From positions 70,109 through 134,108 of the forward strand of contig JAPPMB010000164.1 of NCBI GenBank assembly GCA_028819255.1: DNA of 64,000 nt. The letters run 5' to 3'. Source of the DNA: Bryobacterales bacterium. GTDB taxonomy: Bacteria > Acidobacteriota > Terriglobia > Bryobacterales > UBA6623. Below are positions 28,293-36,972 of this stretch, one piece after another; position 1 is the first letter of the stretch; the number at the start of each line of letters is the position of its first letter. A program made the translations under genes and the position numbers. Below the pieces are notes generated by a model. The model did not search any database. It saw only the letters and a program-made list of their open reading frames with translations, and had not been told where the DNA came from.

Positions 28293-29327
28293 TCAGTTCA
28301 GGTAGTACGTCCGGTACAGCGTGTCCCGCTGTTTCGGAATGAAGCCTGCCTCGCGGATCATCCGCCGGAGATCCTCTTCCGTGGCCGAGTGGCTCGCCCC
28401 CGCCTGCCGTACGACGTTCTCCTCCAGCATCACGCTGCCCACGTCGTTGCCGCCGAAGCGCAGTCCGAGCTGGCAGACCTTCAGGCCCTGCGTCACCCAC
28501 GAGGTCTGCACATTGAGAAAGTTGTGCAGGTAGAGCCGCGAGATCGCCAGCGTCCTCAGGAATTCGCAGGCCGTCGCCTCCTCAGGCACTTTGCGGCCCA
28601 GCGCCGTGTGTTCCGGCTGGAACGGCCACGGAATGAACGCTGTGAAGCCCCCGGTCTCGTCCTGGAGGCGGCGCAGGTGCTCGAGGTGGCGAACGCGGTG
28701 CTCGGCGGTCTCGCCACACCCAAACATCATGGTCGCCGTTGTGCGCATCCCGATGCTGTGCGCGGTGCGATGCACCTCGATCCAGTCGGCGGTCGTGCAC
28801 TTCAGGCGCGCGATGCGGAAGCGGACCTCGTCGTCGAGGATCTCGGCTCCCGCTCCCGGCATCGAGTCCATTCCCGAATCCCGAAGCCTCAGCAGCGTGT
28901 CCCTGATCGTGAGGCCGCTCACCTCGGCGATGCAGAGAATCTCGGGCGCGGACAGGCAGTGCAGCTGGACCTCCGGAAAGCGCTTCTTGAGGCCGCTGAA
29001 CAGGGATTCGAAGTAGCCGATGTCGAGATTGGGATTGACGCCGCCCTGCATCAGCACCCCGGTTCCGCCGCAATCCACGGTCTCCTGGATTTTCTGGGCG
29101 ATTGTCTCGAAGGGCAGCACGTAGCCCTCTTCGTGCCCCATTGGCCTGTAGAAGGCGCAGAAGCTGCAGTACTCCGTGCATTCGTTCGTATGGTTGATGT
29201 TGCGGTCGATGATGTAGCTGGCGATGCCGTGGGGGTGCAGCGACTCGCGGAAGGCGTCAGCCTCCATCCCGATCCCGATCAGGTCGTCGCTCGCGAAGTA
29301 CTCGAGAGCTTGGTCGTTGGTCATCAT
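28293..29327 (-). CDS. mqnC: Cyclic dehypoxanthinyl futalosine synthase
   Basis: A 344-residue radical-SAM enzyme of the futalosine route to menaquinone, cyclising dehypoxanthine futalosine. The [4Fe-4S] motif CTEYCSFC has cysteines at 50, 54 and 57. Family features: NHTNECTEYCSFCAFYR, GVLMQGGVNPNLDIGYFESLF, FIPWPFQPEHTAL and LRFGGNDVGSVMLEENVV. It follows mqnA by 9 bases. The other futalosine genes (mqnB, mqnD, mqnE) are not in the window. Confidence 0.95.
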   Translation of the reverse strand: MMTNDQALEYFASDDLIGIGMEADAFRESLHPHGIASYIIDRNINHTNECTEYCSFCAFYRPMGHEEGYVLPFETIAQKIQETVDCGGTGVLMQGGVNPNLDIGYFESLFSGLKKRFPEVQLHCLSAPEILCIAEVSGLTIRDTLLRLRDSGMDSMPGAGAEILDDEVRFRIARLKCTTADWIEVHRTAHSIGMRTTATMMFGCGETAEHRVRHLEHLRRLQDETGGFTAFIPWPFQPEHTALGRKVPEEATACEFLRTLAISRLYLHNFLNVQTSWVTQGLKVCQLGLRFGGNDVGSVMLEENVVRQAGASHSATEEDLRRMIREAGFIPKQRDTLYRTYYLN

Positions 29328-29336
29328 GTCCTGCGC

Positions 29337-30173
29337 CTATCGCATCAGAGCGGGCTCGGGAAGGAACCGCGTCTCGCGCGGGGCCTCTGCCAGTCCCAGT
29401 TCGCACGCCAGCCTGAGGTAGGTTCGGATGGCCTCCCGCTCACGCGAACCGATCTTATACCGAACCCGCCGCGTGAGGTATTCCCGAACCATGTCCCGGG
29501 AGAAGCTCAGCCGCGCGCTCTCAGCTGCCACGATTTCCTCGATCCTGCAAAGCCCGTGCTCTGCGGACTCGCCCAGCGTCTCGGCCAGCCCGCCCGGGTC
29601 CGCCAGTTTCTTGACCGCCCACACGGCGAACACCATGGGCAGGCCGGTCAGCGCGGTCCACTCCGCACCCAGGTCGTATACGTGCACCGGATTGCCGGCC
29701 CACTCCGTCATCGAGGAATCGATCCTCAAAGCCGGGTCGCCGATAACGAGCGCCGCATCCGCAATCTGGAGCATTTCGTCGAGCCTCGGGGGGTATGGCC
29801 GGACCTGCGGCCTGATTCCGTGTGCGTGCGCCGCCACGATCTGGGCCAGCACGACGGAGGTGCGGGATCCGGTGTCGGCAGCGAACGACTCGATCGCGCC
29901 GAACGGTCTCCTCGACACCAGCAGGATGCTGCGCACGGGACCCTCGCTCGCGATGCCCGCCCCGGGAACGACCACCAGGTCGGGCTGCCGTGCCAACTCG
30001 ATGACAGGAGCGAGACCGGCGTCGGCATCGCCCCGGCGGAGCCGGTCTGCGCATTCTGAAGGCAGCCCGAAGCTGAGATCGAGAATTCCGCGCTGCGGGC
30101 CGTGCATCAAGCCCCAGACCAACGGCGCCGTGTTCAGGTAGCTGACGGCGCAAACGCGAAGCTTGCGTGCCAT
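29337..30173 (-). CDS. mqnA: Chorismate dehydratase
   Basis: A 278-residue enzyme of periplasmic-binding-protein fold that makes 3-enolpyruvylbenzoate from chorismate, the first step of the futalosine pathway. Family marks: RVCAVSYLNTAPLVWGL, ALVIGDPAL, VYDLGAEWTALTGLPMVFAVW. The ATG at 30173 is preceded by an extended -10 promoter only 12 bases away and no ribosome site, so initiation may be nearly leaderless. The open frame continues upstream over a non-coding region. Confidence 0.95.
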   Translation of the reverse strand: MARKLRVCAVSYLNTAPLVWGLMHGPQRGILDLSFGLPSECADRLRRGDADAGLAPVIELARQPDLVVVPGAGIASEGPVRSILLVSRRPFGAIESFAADTGSRTSVVLAQIVAAHAHGIRPQVRPYPPRLDEMLQIADAALVIGDPALRIDSSMTEWAGNPVHVYDLGAEWTALTGLPMVFAVWAVKKLADPGGLAETLGESAEHGLCRIEEIVAAESARLSFSRDMVREYLTRRVRYKIGSREREAIRTYLRLACELGLAEAPRETRFLPEPALMR

Positions 30174-30174
30174 G

Positions 30175-30194
30175 GAAGCGCTTCGATTGTAGCA
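30175..30194 (-). promoter_or_regulatory. Extended -10 promoter and palindrome before mqnA
   Basis: On the minus strand TGCTACAAT is an extended -10 (TGn plus TACAAT, 5 of 6). Between it and the ATG lies the perfect 10-base palindrome GAAGCGCTTC (30175-30184). Transcription would start inside or just after the palindrome, a good position for a repressor operator. No repressor gene is nearby. Confidence 0.45.
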
Positions 30195-30284
30195 GCGGCG
30201 GGGGCGACTCCAGGCCGTCTGCGGCGCGTTCAGGTAACCTGAGGGTTCACACTGCGCCATCTTATAGGTAAGGATATTTGCGCA

Positions 30285-31277
30285 ATGATACCTAGGCTCG
30301 GCTCCCTCTTGGCGGGAGCACTGTTTGCTGTTGCCCTTCCCGTACAGGCCGCCGACCGCTATTCCGTGCGGTCGCCCGTGCTCGGCTACGTGCTCGATCA
30401 GGAGACCGGTTCTCTCCACCGCCTCGACGGCATTCCGGGTGCTTCCTGGGTGGGCGAGGCAATCGACCTGAACCTCGTTGTCACGCGCGCCGACTTCGCA
30501 CCGACGCAAGGCTACGCGATCATTCGGGACGAGGAGGGCCGGACCCTCTTTGTGGACCTGACCGTCGAGGCCCCGACAGCTGTGCCGATCAAGGATGCGC
30601 TGGACGGGGCGTCCGGCGTTGTCATCAGCCCGTCGGCCCGCCGGGCGGCGATCTATTCGACCGAAGCCGGACGGATCCAGCTCCTTGACGGCCTGCCCGG
30701 CGTCCCCGTGGTCGGAGAGACGCTCCAGCTCGTGAAGGGCGTCGGCACCTGGTCGGCTTTCGCGATCAGCGACGAAGGAGTGATTCTGGCTGCAGCCACC
30801 AGGCCGCCGGGCGGCTCGCTCCACATGATGCGGGCCGGACACTCCACTGTGCGCATCGGGCCGGTGCAGCGCGCCGGAGAACTTGCATTTCTTGCCGGCA
30901 CCAATGACGCCGTTGTGACGGACACGGCCGCCAGCGAGATCGTGCTGTATCGCGACGTGGTCGTCAGGCGCCAGTCCATGGTGATCGCGTCGTCGAACGA
31001 TGGCGTGAAGAACCCGTTCGGAGCGAAGCCGACGGGCGACGGCCGCTTCGTGGCGGTCGGCCTGAGGGGCGGCATCGCCTCGGTCCCCTTGCAGGGCGGA
31101 GTGGCGGTGTTCACCGAGTGCGCCTGCGCCACGACATCCCTCGCGTCCCTGGCGGGCGGCAACGTCTTCCGGCTCACGGACGACCTCGGCGAACCGATCC
31201 AGATCGCCGAGGTCAGTGCGGAACCTCGCGTGCTCTTCGTCCCGGCGCTTCAGCGCGATAGCGATTCGGCCCAGTAG
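30285..31277 (+). CDS. Secreted beta-propeller-like protein, unknown function
   Basis: A 330-residue exported protein; signal peptide at residues 1-22 (LGSLLAGALFAVALPVQAA). Two segments repeat the same pattern: VLDQETGSLHRLDGIPGASWVGEAI and STEAGRIQLLDGLPGVPVVGETL, and further blades show VVISPSARRAAIYS, AFAISDEGVILAAA and DGRFVAVGLRGGIA. Repeated four-stranded units of this type suggest a beta-propeller. A single CAC pair (ECACATT) occurs late. Family and ligand unknown. AGGA lies 10 bases before the ATG. Monocistronic: it is divergent from mqnA, and the next gene has its own promoter-like site. Confidence 0.7.
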   Translation: MIPRLGSLLAGALFAVALPVQAADRYSVRSPVLGYVLDQETGSLHRLDGIPGASWVGEAIDLNLVVTRADFAPTQGYAIIRDEEGRTLFVDLTVEAPTAVPIKDALDGASGVVISPSARRAAIYSTEAGRIQLLDGLPGVPVVGETLQLVKGVGTWSAFAISDEGVILAAATRPPGGSLHMMRAGHSTVRIGPVQRAGELAFLAGTNDAVVTDTAASEIVLYRDVVVRRQSMVIASSNDGVKNPFGAKPTGDGRFVAVGLRGGIASVPLQGGVAVFTECACATTSLASLAGGNVFRLTDDLGEPIQIAEVSAEPRVLFVPALQRDSDSAQ

Positions 31278-31353
31278 CCGGGGTCGGGGCGCCCGATTCC
31301 GCACCCGCGAAAGTGCGCCTCTCGGGGCGCGCACGTGTCCGCGCGGGCGTCTG

Positions 31354-31359
31354 TACACT
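31354..31359 (+). promoter_or_regulatory. Possible -10 element, leaderless start
   Basis: TACACT, preceded by TG, ends 7 bases before the ATG of the enoyl-CoA hydratase gene, with no ribosome site in between (GGGCCGG). This fits the leaderless pattern described in the findings. Confidence 0.35.
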
Positions 31360-31366
31360 GGGCCGG

Positions 31367-32152
31367 ATGGCCCACTACGAACACCTCCGCTGCGAGATCG
31401 ACTCCGGGATCGCGCTGCTGGTCATTGACCGGGCTGAGAAGCTCAACGCTCTCAACGCGGCCGCCGTCGATTCGCTCGGCCGTTTCTTCGCCGACGCGGC
31501 GAAGGACGACCGGATCCGGGCCGTCATCGTCACAGGGGCCGGCGAGAAGAGCTTCGTCGCGGGAGCCGACATCGGGGAGGTCTCGGACTTCGACGCTCTC
31601 GAGGGCCGGGCATGGGGCCTGCGCGGCCAGTCGGTGCTGCGGTGCATCGAGCTGATGGAGAAGCCCGTAATCGCCGCCATCAACGGCTACGCGCTGGGCG
31701 GCGGCCTCGAGCTGGCCATGGCCTGCCACATCCGGATCGCCTCGTCCCGTGCCCGGCTCGGTCAGCCCGAACTCAGGCTGGGAATCGTGCCCGGCTTCGG
31801 GGGCACCCAGCGCCTGCCGCGGCTCGTCGGAAAGGGAAGGGCGCTCATGATCCTTCTCACGGGCGCTCCCGTTGGCGCCGACGATGCTCTGGCCATGGGT
31901 CTGGTCGACCGTGTCGTGGAGCCGCACTCGCTGCTTGAGGAAGCCAAGGCCCTGGCCTCGCGAATCCTTCGCAACGGTCCCTTGGCGATCTCGCTGACCT
32001 TGCAGGCGGTGAACCGCGGGCTGGAAATGCCGCTCGCCGAGGCCCTCGACTGGGAGGTGTCACAGTACGCCCTCAGCTGTGCGACCGAGGACGTGCGCGA
32101 GGGGACAAGGGCGTTCCTGGAGAAACGCCGGCCCAAGTTCCGTGGCCGCTAG
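31367..32152 (+). CDS. Enoyl-CoA hydratase/isomerase
   Basis: A 261-residue crotonase hydrating trans-2-enoyl-CoA in fatty-acid oxidation. Oxyanion-hole segments FVAGADIGEV and INGYALGGGLELAMAC, the catalytic-Glu strand GQPELRLGIVPGFGGTQRLPR and the final FLEKRRPKFRGR are all typical. Residue context matches short-chain 3-hydroxybutyryl-type hydratases. The stop codon TAG lies inside the target duplication of the IS element that follows, so the insertion missed the coding region by a few bases. Confidence 0.95.
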   Translation: MAHYEHLRCEIDSGIALLVIDRAEKLNALNAAAVDSLGRFFADAAKDDRIRAVIVTGAGEKSFVAGADIGEVSDFDALEGRAWGLRGQSVLRCIELMEKPVIAAINGYALGGGLELAMACHIRIASSRARLGQPELRLGIVPGFGGTQRLPRLVGKGRALMILLTGAPVGADDALAMGLVDRVVEPHSLLEEAKALASRILRNGPLAISLTLQAVNRGLEMPLAEALDWEVSQYALSCATEDVREGTRAFLEKRRPKFRGR

Positions 32153-32155
32153 CCC
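32146..32155 (+). repeat. Left target-site duplication of IS4 element
   Basis: CCGCTAGCCC directly before the left inverted repeat, matching CCGCTAGACC after the right end in 9 of 10 bases. A 10-base duplication agrees with IS4-family insertion. The TAG within it is the stop codon of the hydratase gene. Confidence 0.7.
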
Positions 32156-33586
32156 CAATACTGATAACTTAATGGCCTGCGACTGCTAAACTGGTGTGTG
32201 CTGCTAGAGCAGCGGAGGACACGCCATGGCCAGAACTCGAGCCGTTCTACCTGGAGGGGCGCGGCTGTCAGACTACTTGAGCGTGGGGGTCATCGCCAAG
32301 GTGTTCCCGTTGCGTGCCGTGCGGGCAGCGCTGCGGGAGTGCGGACGTGCCAGCCAGCGGAGGCGGGCGCTGCCGGCGGAAGCGATGGTGTACTACGTGA
32401 TCGCGATGAGCTTGTTCCGTGCGGCGGCGACGCGCGAGGTGCTGCGCTGTCTGGCGGACGGGTTGCGCTGGACGCGGAGCGGAGCCGGGCTGCGGATCGC
32501 GAGCAAGGTGGCGATTTCCCGGGCGCGGACGCGCTTGGGCCGCAAGCCCCTGCGCGGGCTGCGGCGGCGCTGCGTGCGGGTGCTGGCGGAGGCGGGCACG
32601 CGCGGGGCCTGGTATCGCGGGCTGCGGCTGCTGGCCTACGACGGGACGACGCTGGACGTGCCCGACGAGCGGCGCAACCGGGAGCAGTTCGGGCTGCCCG
32701 GGGCGGGGCGCGGGAAGGCGGCCTTTCCCAAGCTGCGGGTGACGGCGCTGGTCGAACTGGGGACGCGGGCCGCGTTTGCCTGGGAGTACGGGCCGTACCG
32801 GGAGTCGGAGAGGAAGCAGGCGGAGCGCCTGCACCGGCATTTGGAAGCCGGCATGCTCCTGCTGGCCGACCGCGGCTATCTCGGGGTCGCGTTGTGGCGG
32901 TCCGCCGTGCGCACCGGGGCCGACCTGCTGTGGCGGGTCAAGTGCGACACGGTGCTGCCGCTGCGGCAGGTGCTGCCGGACGGCTCCTACTTGAGCGAGT
33001 TCGGCGGGCTCACCGCGCGGGTGGTCGAATACACTATCCCCGAGAGCGACGAGCCGTCTTACCGCCTGCTGACGACCCGGCTCGACCCGCTCCAGGCCCC
33101 GGCCGCCGAACTCGCCGCGCTGTATCACGAGCGCTGGGAGATCGAGAGCACCTACGACGAGATCAAGACCCACCTGCTGGGCCGCCACCCGATCCTGCGC
33201 AGCAAGACGCCGCCACTGGTCCGCCAGGAGGTCGAAGGCCTGATGCTGGCCCACTATGCCGTGCGGCATTTCCTGCACGAGGCGGCGCAGCAGGCGGACG
33301 ATGACCCTGACCGCCTGTCCTTCACCCACGCAGTGCAGGTGATTCGGCGCCGGATCCGGAATCCCGGCGCTTTCCCCCGCTGCGCATCGTCCGCGCAGGC
33401 TGCGGCAGGCCGTCCAGCACGAGATCCTTGAGGAACGGGCCGAATCGAGCCGGGGCCAGAGCAAGCCCCGTGGTGTGAAACGGAAGATGAGCAACTACAG
33501 GGTCCGACATCGCGGACCCCTGGCGTGCGAGGTCCATGCTTGGAAGCCACAAATTGTCATCCATGACTTCTAAATGAACAGTATTG
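32156..33586 (+). mobile_element. IS4-family insertion sequence
   Basis: A 1,431-base element bounded by imperfect inverted repeats: left CAATACTGATAACTTA (32156-32171) and right end, read inwards, CAATACTGTTCATTTA (13 of 16 identical). It is flanked by a near-perfect 10-base duplication. It carries one transposase gene, now frameshifted, preceded by TAAACT (32187-32192) and a hairpin with the arms GCTGCT/AGCAGC just before the ribosome site GGAGG, a layout that often limits translation from outside transcripts. Codon use is more extreme in GC than the neighbours, as expected of recently acquired DNA. Confidence 0.85.
32226..33573 (+). pseudogene. IS4-family transposase, frameshifted
   Basis: Reads as 401 residues to a stop at 33431. 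Residues 10-110 match the IS4 N-terminal domain (LSDYLSVGVIAKVFPLRAV). DDE residues: D139 (LLAYDGTTLDV), D215 (LLADRGYLGVALW), E307 in YHERWEIESTYDEIK, which is the YREK signature (Y300, R303, E307, K314). After RNPGAFP the frame goes astray; removing one base in the run of five C at 33374-33378 restores RPRRLRQAVQHEILEERA, then GVKRKMSN and IHDF with a stop at 33571-33573. The IS therefore lost its C-terminal tail to a 1-base insertion and is probably inactive, or the shift is a sequencing error. Confidence 0.85.
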
Positions 33587-33596
33587 CCGCTAGACC
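33587..33596 (+). repeat. Right target-site duplication of IS4 element
   Basis: CCGCTAGACC immediately after the right inverted repeat end (33586). Differs from the left copy at one base (A for C), which indicates either a substitution since insertion or imperfect initial duplication. Confidence 0.7.
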
Positions 33597-33695
33597 GGCC
33601 TTCCCGGCGATTAGTGGGATCTGATCCGTCCTGGCGGATCCCGGCGTTGACCGCGGCCATTCTCTCGCCGGCCCGGCCGTTGGTCGGCGCAAGCG

Positions 33696-34616
33696 TCACC
33701 GTCGGAGACCGGAGACCTCGAAGTGGCCGACTCCGAAGATCCCGGGGATTTCGAACGCCAGCGGCCCGACCTCCCTGCGGTAGACCTCCGCGAGGTCCGA
33801 CATCGCGACGTTCTCCACGACGTCGAGCCCTCCGGCCGCCATCAGGGACCCCATCCTGTCCAGCGAGTAGTCGGCTCGCATTGGCTCGCCTCGCTTGTCC
33901 ACGAAGTCCATGAGGCGCCGGCGAACCTGAAGGTCCCGCTGGCGTGAGGAAGCGGTGTCCAGCAGGTAGTCGAGCACGAGACGTGTTCCGGGCGCCATTC
34001 CGTCCGCAAGGGATCGGGCCGTGGACTCGAGTGTGGCGGGCGTCAGGTAGTATGCGACGCCGAGCAGGGAACAGAAGGACGGCAGCGAGCGGTCAAACGG
34101 GGAGGAGGCGAGCGCGGCGAGGGGCGAAGTCTGCGACAGATCCGCGGGGACGAAATGATGATTCGTCGAAACCTCCAGCCCCGCTCTGGCGATGCGCTGA
34201 AGCTTCTTGCGCTGGGTGACGGGGTGATCGATCTCGAAGACGCTGATCCGCTCTAGGATGTCGGGCTTTCGGAATGCGAAGGAGTCCATTCCTGCGCCGA
34301 TGATGACGTACTGCCGGACGCCATCCGCGACGGACTGCTCGAGGGCCTCCTCCGCGAACCGCGCACGCATGACCACGCACATGGTCACCGGATGGAGCGG
34401 TCGCAGGTACACGTCGAAGAGCAGCCACTTCAGGGGTGGAAAGACCAGGGCCAAGCCGAGCAACCGACCGCAGAGGCGGTGGGCGAAAGGATCGTCCGCA
34501 ATGGGATTCGCACGCTCTCTGTGGAGTGCGCGTGCCGCCGCAACGAGGTCCGCGGTCGAGACGGTGTGAACAGGGAGAGCCACGCTGCTGTAGTCCGAAG
34601 GAACCTCCTGCTCCAA
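33696..34616 (-). CDS. SAM-dependent O-methyltransferase, Ppm1/LCMT-like
   Basis: A 306-residue methyltransferase of the leucine-carboxyl-methyltransferase-like family (TIGR00027 type). Marks: ALHRERANPIADDPFAHRL, QYVIIGAGMDSFAFRKP (SAM motif I), VFEIDHPVTQRKK (acidic ribose ligand), YYLTPATLESTARSL. Substrates of this bacterial group are unknown, usually secondary metabolites. TTG start at 34616, supported by the family-typical opening residues and the promoter-like site just upstream. A 122-base spacer separates it from the IS element. Confidence 0.88.
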   Translation of the reverse strand: MEQEVPSDYSSVALPVHTVSTADLVAAARALHRERANPIADDPFAHRLCGRLLGLALVFPPLKWLLFDVYLRPLHPVTMCVVMRARFAEEALEQSVADGVRQYVIIGAGMDSFAFRKPDILERISVFEIDHPVTQRKKLQRIARAGLEVSTNHHFVPADLSQTSPLAALASSPFDRSLPSFCSLLGVAYYLTPATLESTARSLADGMAPGTRLVLDYLLDTASSRQRDLQVRRRLMDFVDKRGEPMRADYSLDRMGSLMAAGGLDVVENVAMSDLAEVYRREVGPLAFEIPGIFGVGHFEVSGLRR

Positions 34617-34624
34617 GGCCCCTC

Positions 34625-34630
34625 ACTATA
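34625..34630 (-). promoter_or_regulatory. Possible -10 element, leaderless start
   Basis: On the minus strand TATAGT (5 of 6) lies 8 bases before the TTG start at 34616. The gap GAGGGGCC is too short to hold both a ribosome site and spacer. Confidence 0.35.
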
Positions 34631-34755
34631 GCGCTCCGGTTCTGCGCAGGCCGTGGAGATCCTGGCGTCAGCTTGCGGCTCCGGACATGCATCGCCACCA
34701 GTCCATCGGAGGGAGGGCTCAGATCTCGTCGGGTTCGACGAGGGGCCAGCGGCGG

Positions 34756-36972
34756 CTACCGGGCTGCGTCCCGGTCCTGCCAGGCCTCCAGGGAGCTTTC
34801 CAGCCACTCGATCGATTCGTTCTCGTGGCATGCGAGGCAGGCGTTCGGGCTTTCCTCCCGCCCGAAGCGGGCTGTCATCCCGGCGTCCGGTATGTCGTCG
34901 ATCCTGTGCGTGCCGGCCAGGAACATCATGCTGTTCATGATCTTCGGCATGTGGCAGGACACGCACTGGCTGGCCTCGGAGCCGTCCGCGTGCCGGGTGT
35001 GTGCCTCCGGATCCTCTGCGAGCGACTCGTGGCACTGCAGGCACATCCGGTTCGGCTCGTTCCTGTGCTTGAGGGAGGTCGGATTGGTCGCGCTGTCCGC
35101 CGGGTGGGGGTCGTGGCAGTGCCCGCAGTGCGCCTGGCCGCGGCGGAAGCACTCCGTTCTCATGAACGACTCGGCGATGAATGTGGTTTCCCGGAACCGT
35201 CCGTCCTTGTAGAATGCCGTGCGCGAGTACTCCTCGTAGGGGCGCTGCTCCCGCTGGTTGAGGAACGATTCCTGTCTGCCCGAGTAGTTGATCTCACCTC
35301 GCGGGCCGGTCTCGACGATTCCCGACTGCATGTGGCACTGCGCACAGACGCTGACGTACGAGCGATGGTCCAGCTCCCCGAATCGCAGCGGCGGATCTGT
35401 CGCCTCCGGCATCTCGGTGTTTCCGGCGCGCATTGCGGTCTCGTGGGCGCGCGAGGGGCCGTGACACATCTCGCAGTTGATGCCGGCCTCGCGGTAGGTG
35501 ATGCGCTCCGCAGCGACGAGCGATCCCTCCGCCTGCACTTGGCTCGTGTGGCACGGCGAGCAGTGCACCTGGTAGCTCGTGGAGAGCCTCATCCGATGGA
35601 AGTCCCGGAGGCGCGACCGCTCGGACGGTCCGTCGTCCAGCTCCTCCCAGAAGTTGACCCACTTGCGGTGGAGAACGTTGTACTGGATCGGAACCACGTG
35701 GATTTGCCCGTTGGGCAGTCGGGTTGCGTATGCCTGCTGCCACTTGGACCCGATCGTGTAGTCCACCGGGAACCGCTGCGTTCCCTCGCCCGTCGGCAGC
35801 TCGAAGTAATGTCGGTCGCCGTCAATGAGCATGCGGGCAAGCAGGTCTCCGGCTGGATCACGGAACTCGACGTCGCGCTGGAAGTCGCCAATCACGTTCT
35901 CAAAGCCGTACGGGCGGAACATTTTCGCCATCCCCGTGTTCGACCAGGCGTCAAAGACCTGTTCGTGGCAGTCGCGGCAGCCCTCGCTCCCCGCATATGA
36001 TCCCGGGGGATCCAGCGCAGGGCGATCTGGCCCGGTTCCAGCCTGAGCCTTGACTCGAAGCGGCCGGATCCCGGCCCGAAACTCCTTTAGGGAACTGCGA
36101 ATCTCGCCGCCGTCTCTGAATGCCTCCTGCAGCTTGGCCAGAGCGCTGGCCTGGACGGGACCCGGCACTCGCGCCGCCGCTTCGAAGGCTGAAAGGGCCT
36201 CGCCACTGTTCCCCAGGGCCTCTTCGACGATGCCCAGGAGCAGAAGGGCGATGCCGTCTCTCCGGTTCAGGCGAATCGAGCTCCGCAGGGACTCCCGGGC
36301 CGGCACGAGCATCGCCGGCGTCTCAGCCGCGGGGGCCCGAAAGGCCCTTGTCGCTGCCACACGCCCAAGCACAAAGTGTGCCGAAGCCCGCAGTTCGCGC
36401 CCGATCCGCTCCCATTCGGACTTCGTGTAGAGAGACGGGTGCCGGAATCTCCCGAGGTAGGCGAGCGCGTCGGCTGCGTTTCGCTCGGCCTCCTCGAGCA
36501 GCCCCTCGAGCACCTGCACGTTCGCCAGCGCGACCAGCAGCGTGCCGTTCTCGGGCAGAATCCGGATCGATCTCCTGCCGTGCTCCAGCCCGGCCTGCAG
36601 ATCGTCCAGGGCTATGCAGGCCTTCGCTGCCATCGAGTGCGCGAATGCTACGAGCCAGGACTTCGGAAAGCGCTCGAGGAATGCCTCGGCCAACGCCCGC
36701 TTCCGCGCCGGGTCCGTGGTCTCCCTCAGCTCCACGAATGCGTCGCGCTCCTCGGGATCCTCAATCTGGTCGATCACCGAACGCTTCTCCGGGTCTCCCG
36801 CGTAGAGAACGAGGTCGAGGTCCTGGCCGGAACACAAGGCGACGCTCCAGAAAACGGTCAGAGCAAGGAGCAAGAAGCGGGTCCTTGCGTTGCCGCGGAC
36901 CAGTCGGCCGCCAAGGGCCGCAAGCGGTCCGAGCGGCGAAGCCTCCGGCTTCCTGACTGTCGTGACCGTCAC
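34756..36972 (-). CDS. Eight-heme cytochrome c with N-terminal TPR domain
   Basis: A 738-residue exported protein. Signal anchor near residues 30-48 (ARTRFLLLALTVFWSVAL). Residues about 50-280 are helical TPR-like repeats (GLEHGRRSIRILPENGTLLVALANVQVLEGLLEEAERNAADAL and others). From about residue 325 on there are eight CxxCH sites: CRDCH, CSPCH, CEMCH, CAQCH, CGHCH, CLQCH, CVSCH, CLACH, embedded in a cytochrome c554-like setting (GSEGCRDCHEQVFDAW). The hemes point to periplasmic electron transfer. The GTG start overlaps the sulfatase stop by 4 bases (GTGA), so the two are translationally coupled; no enzyme domain apart from the hemes is seen. Confidence 0.88.
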   Translation of the reverse strand: MTVTTVRKPEASPLGPLAALGGRLVRGNARTRFLLLALTVFWSVALCSGQDLDLVLYAGDPEKRSVIDQIEDPEERDAFVELRETTDPARKRALAEAFLERFPKSWLVAFAHSMAAKACIALDDLQAGLEHGRRSIRILPENGTLLVALANVQVLEGLLEEAERNAADALAYLGRFRHPSLYTKSEWERIGRELRASAHFVLGRVAATRAFRAPAAETPAMLVPARESLRSSIRLNRRDGIALLLLGIVEEALGNSGEALSAFEAAARVPGPVQASALAKLQEAFRDGGEIRSSLKEFRAGIRPLRVKAQAGTGPDRPALDPPGSYAGSEGCRDCHEQVFDAWSNTGMAKMFRPYGFENVIGDFQRDVEFRDPAGDLLARMLIDGDRHYFELPTGEGTQRFPVDYTIGSKWQQAYATRLPNGQIHVVPIQYNVLHRKWVNFWEELDDGPSERSRLRDFHRMRLSTSYQVHCSPCHTSQVQAEGSLVAAERITYREAGINCEMCHGPSRAHETAMRAGNTEMPEATDPPLRFGELDHRSYVSVCAQCHMQSGIVETGPRGEINYSGRQESFLNQREQRPYEEYSRTAFYKDGRFRETTFIAESFMRTECFRRGQAHCGHCHDPHPADSATNPTSLKHRNEPNRMCLQCHESLAEDPEAHTRHADGSEASQCVSCHMPKIMNSMMFLAGTHRIDDIPDAGMTARFGREESPNACLACHENESIEWLESSLEAWQDRDAAR

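Noticed and set aside
28269-30059. Open frame of about 600 codons opposite mqnC and mqnA
   Set aside because: Antisense to two well-supported enzymes and without similarity or start signals.
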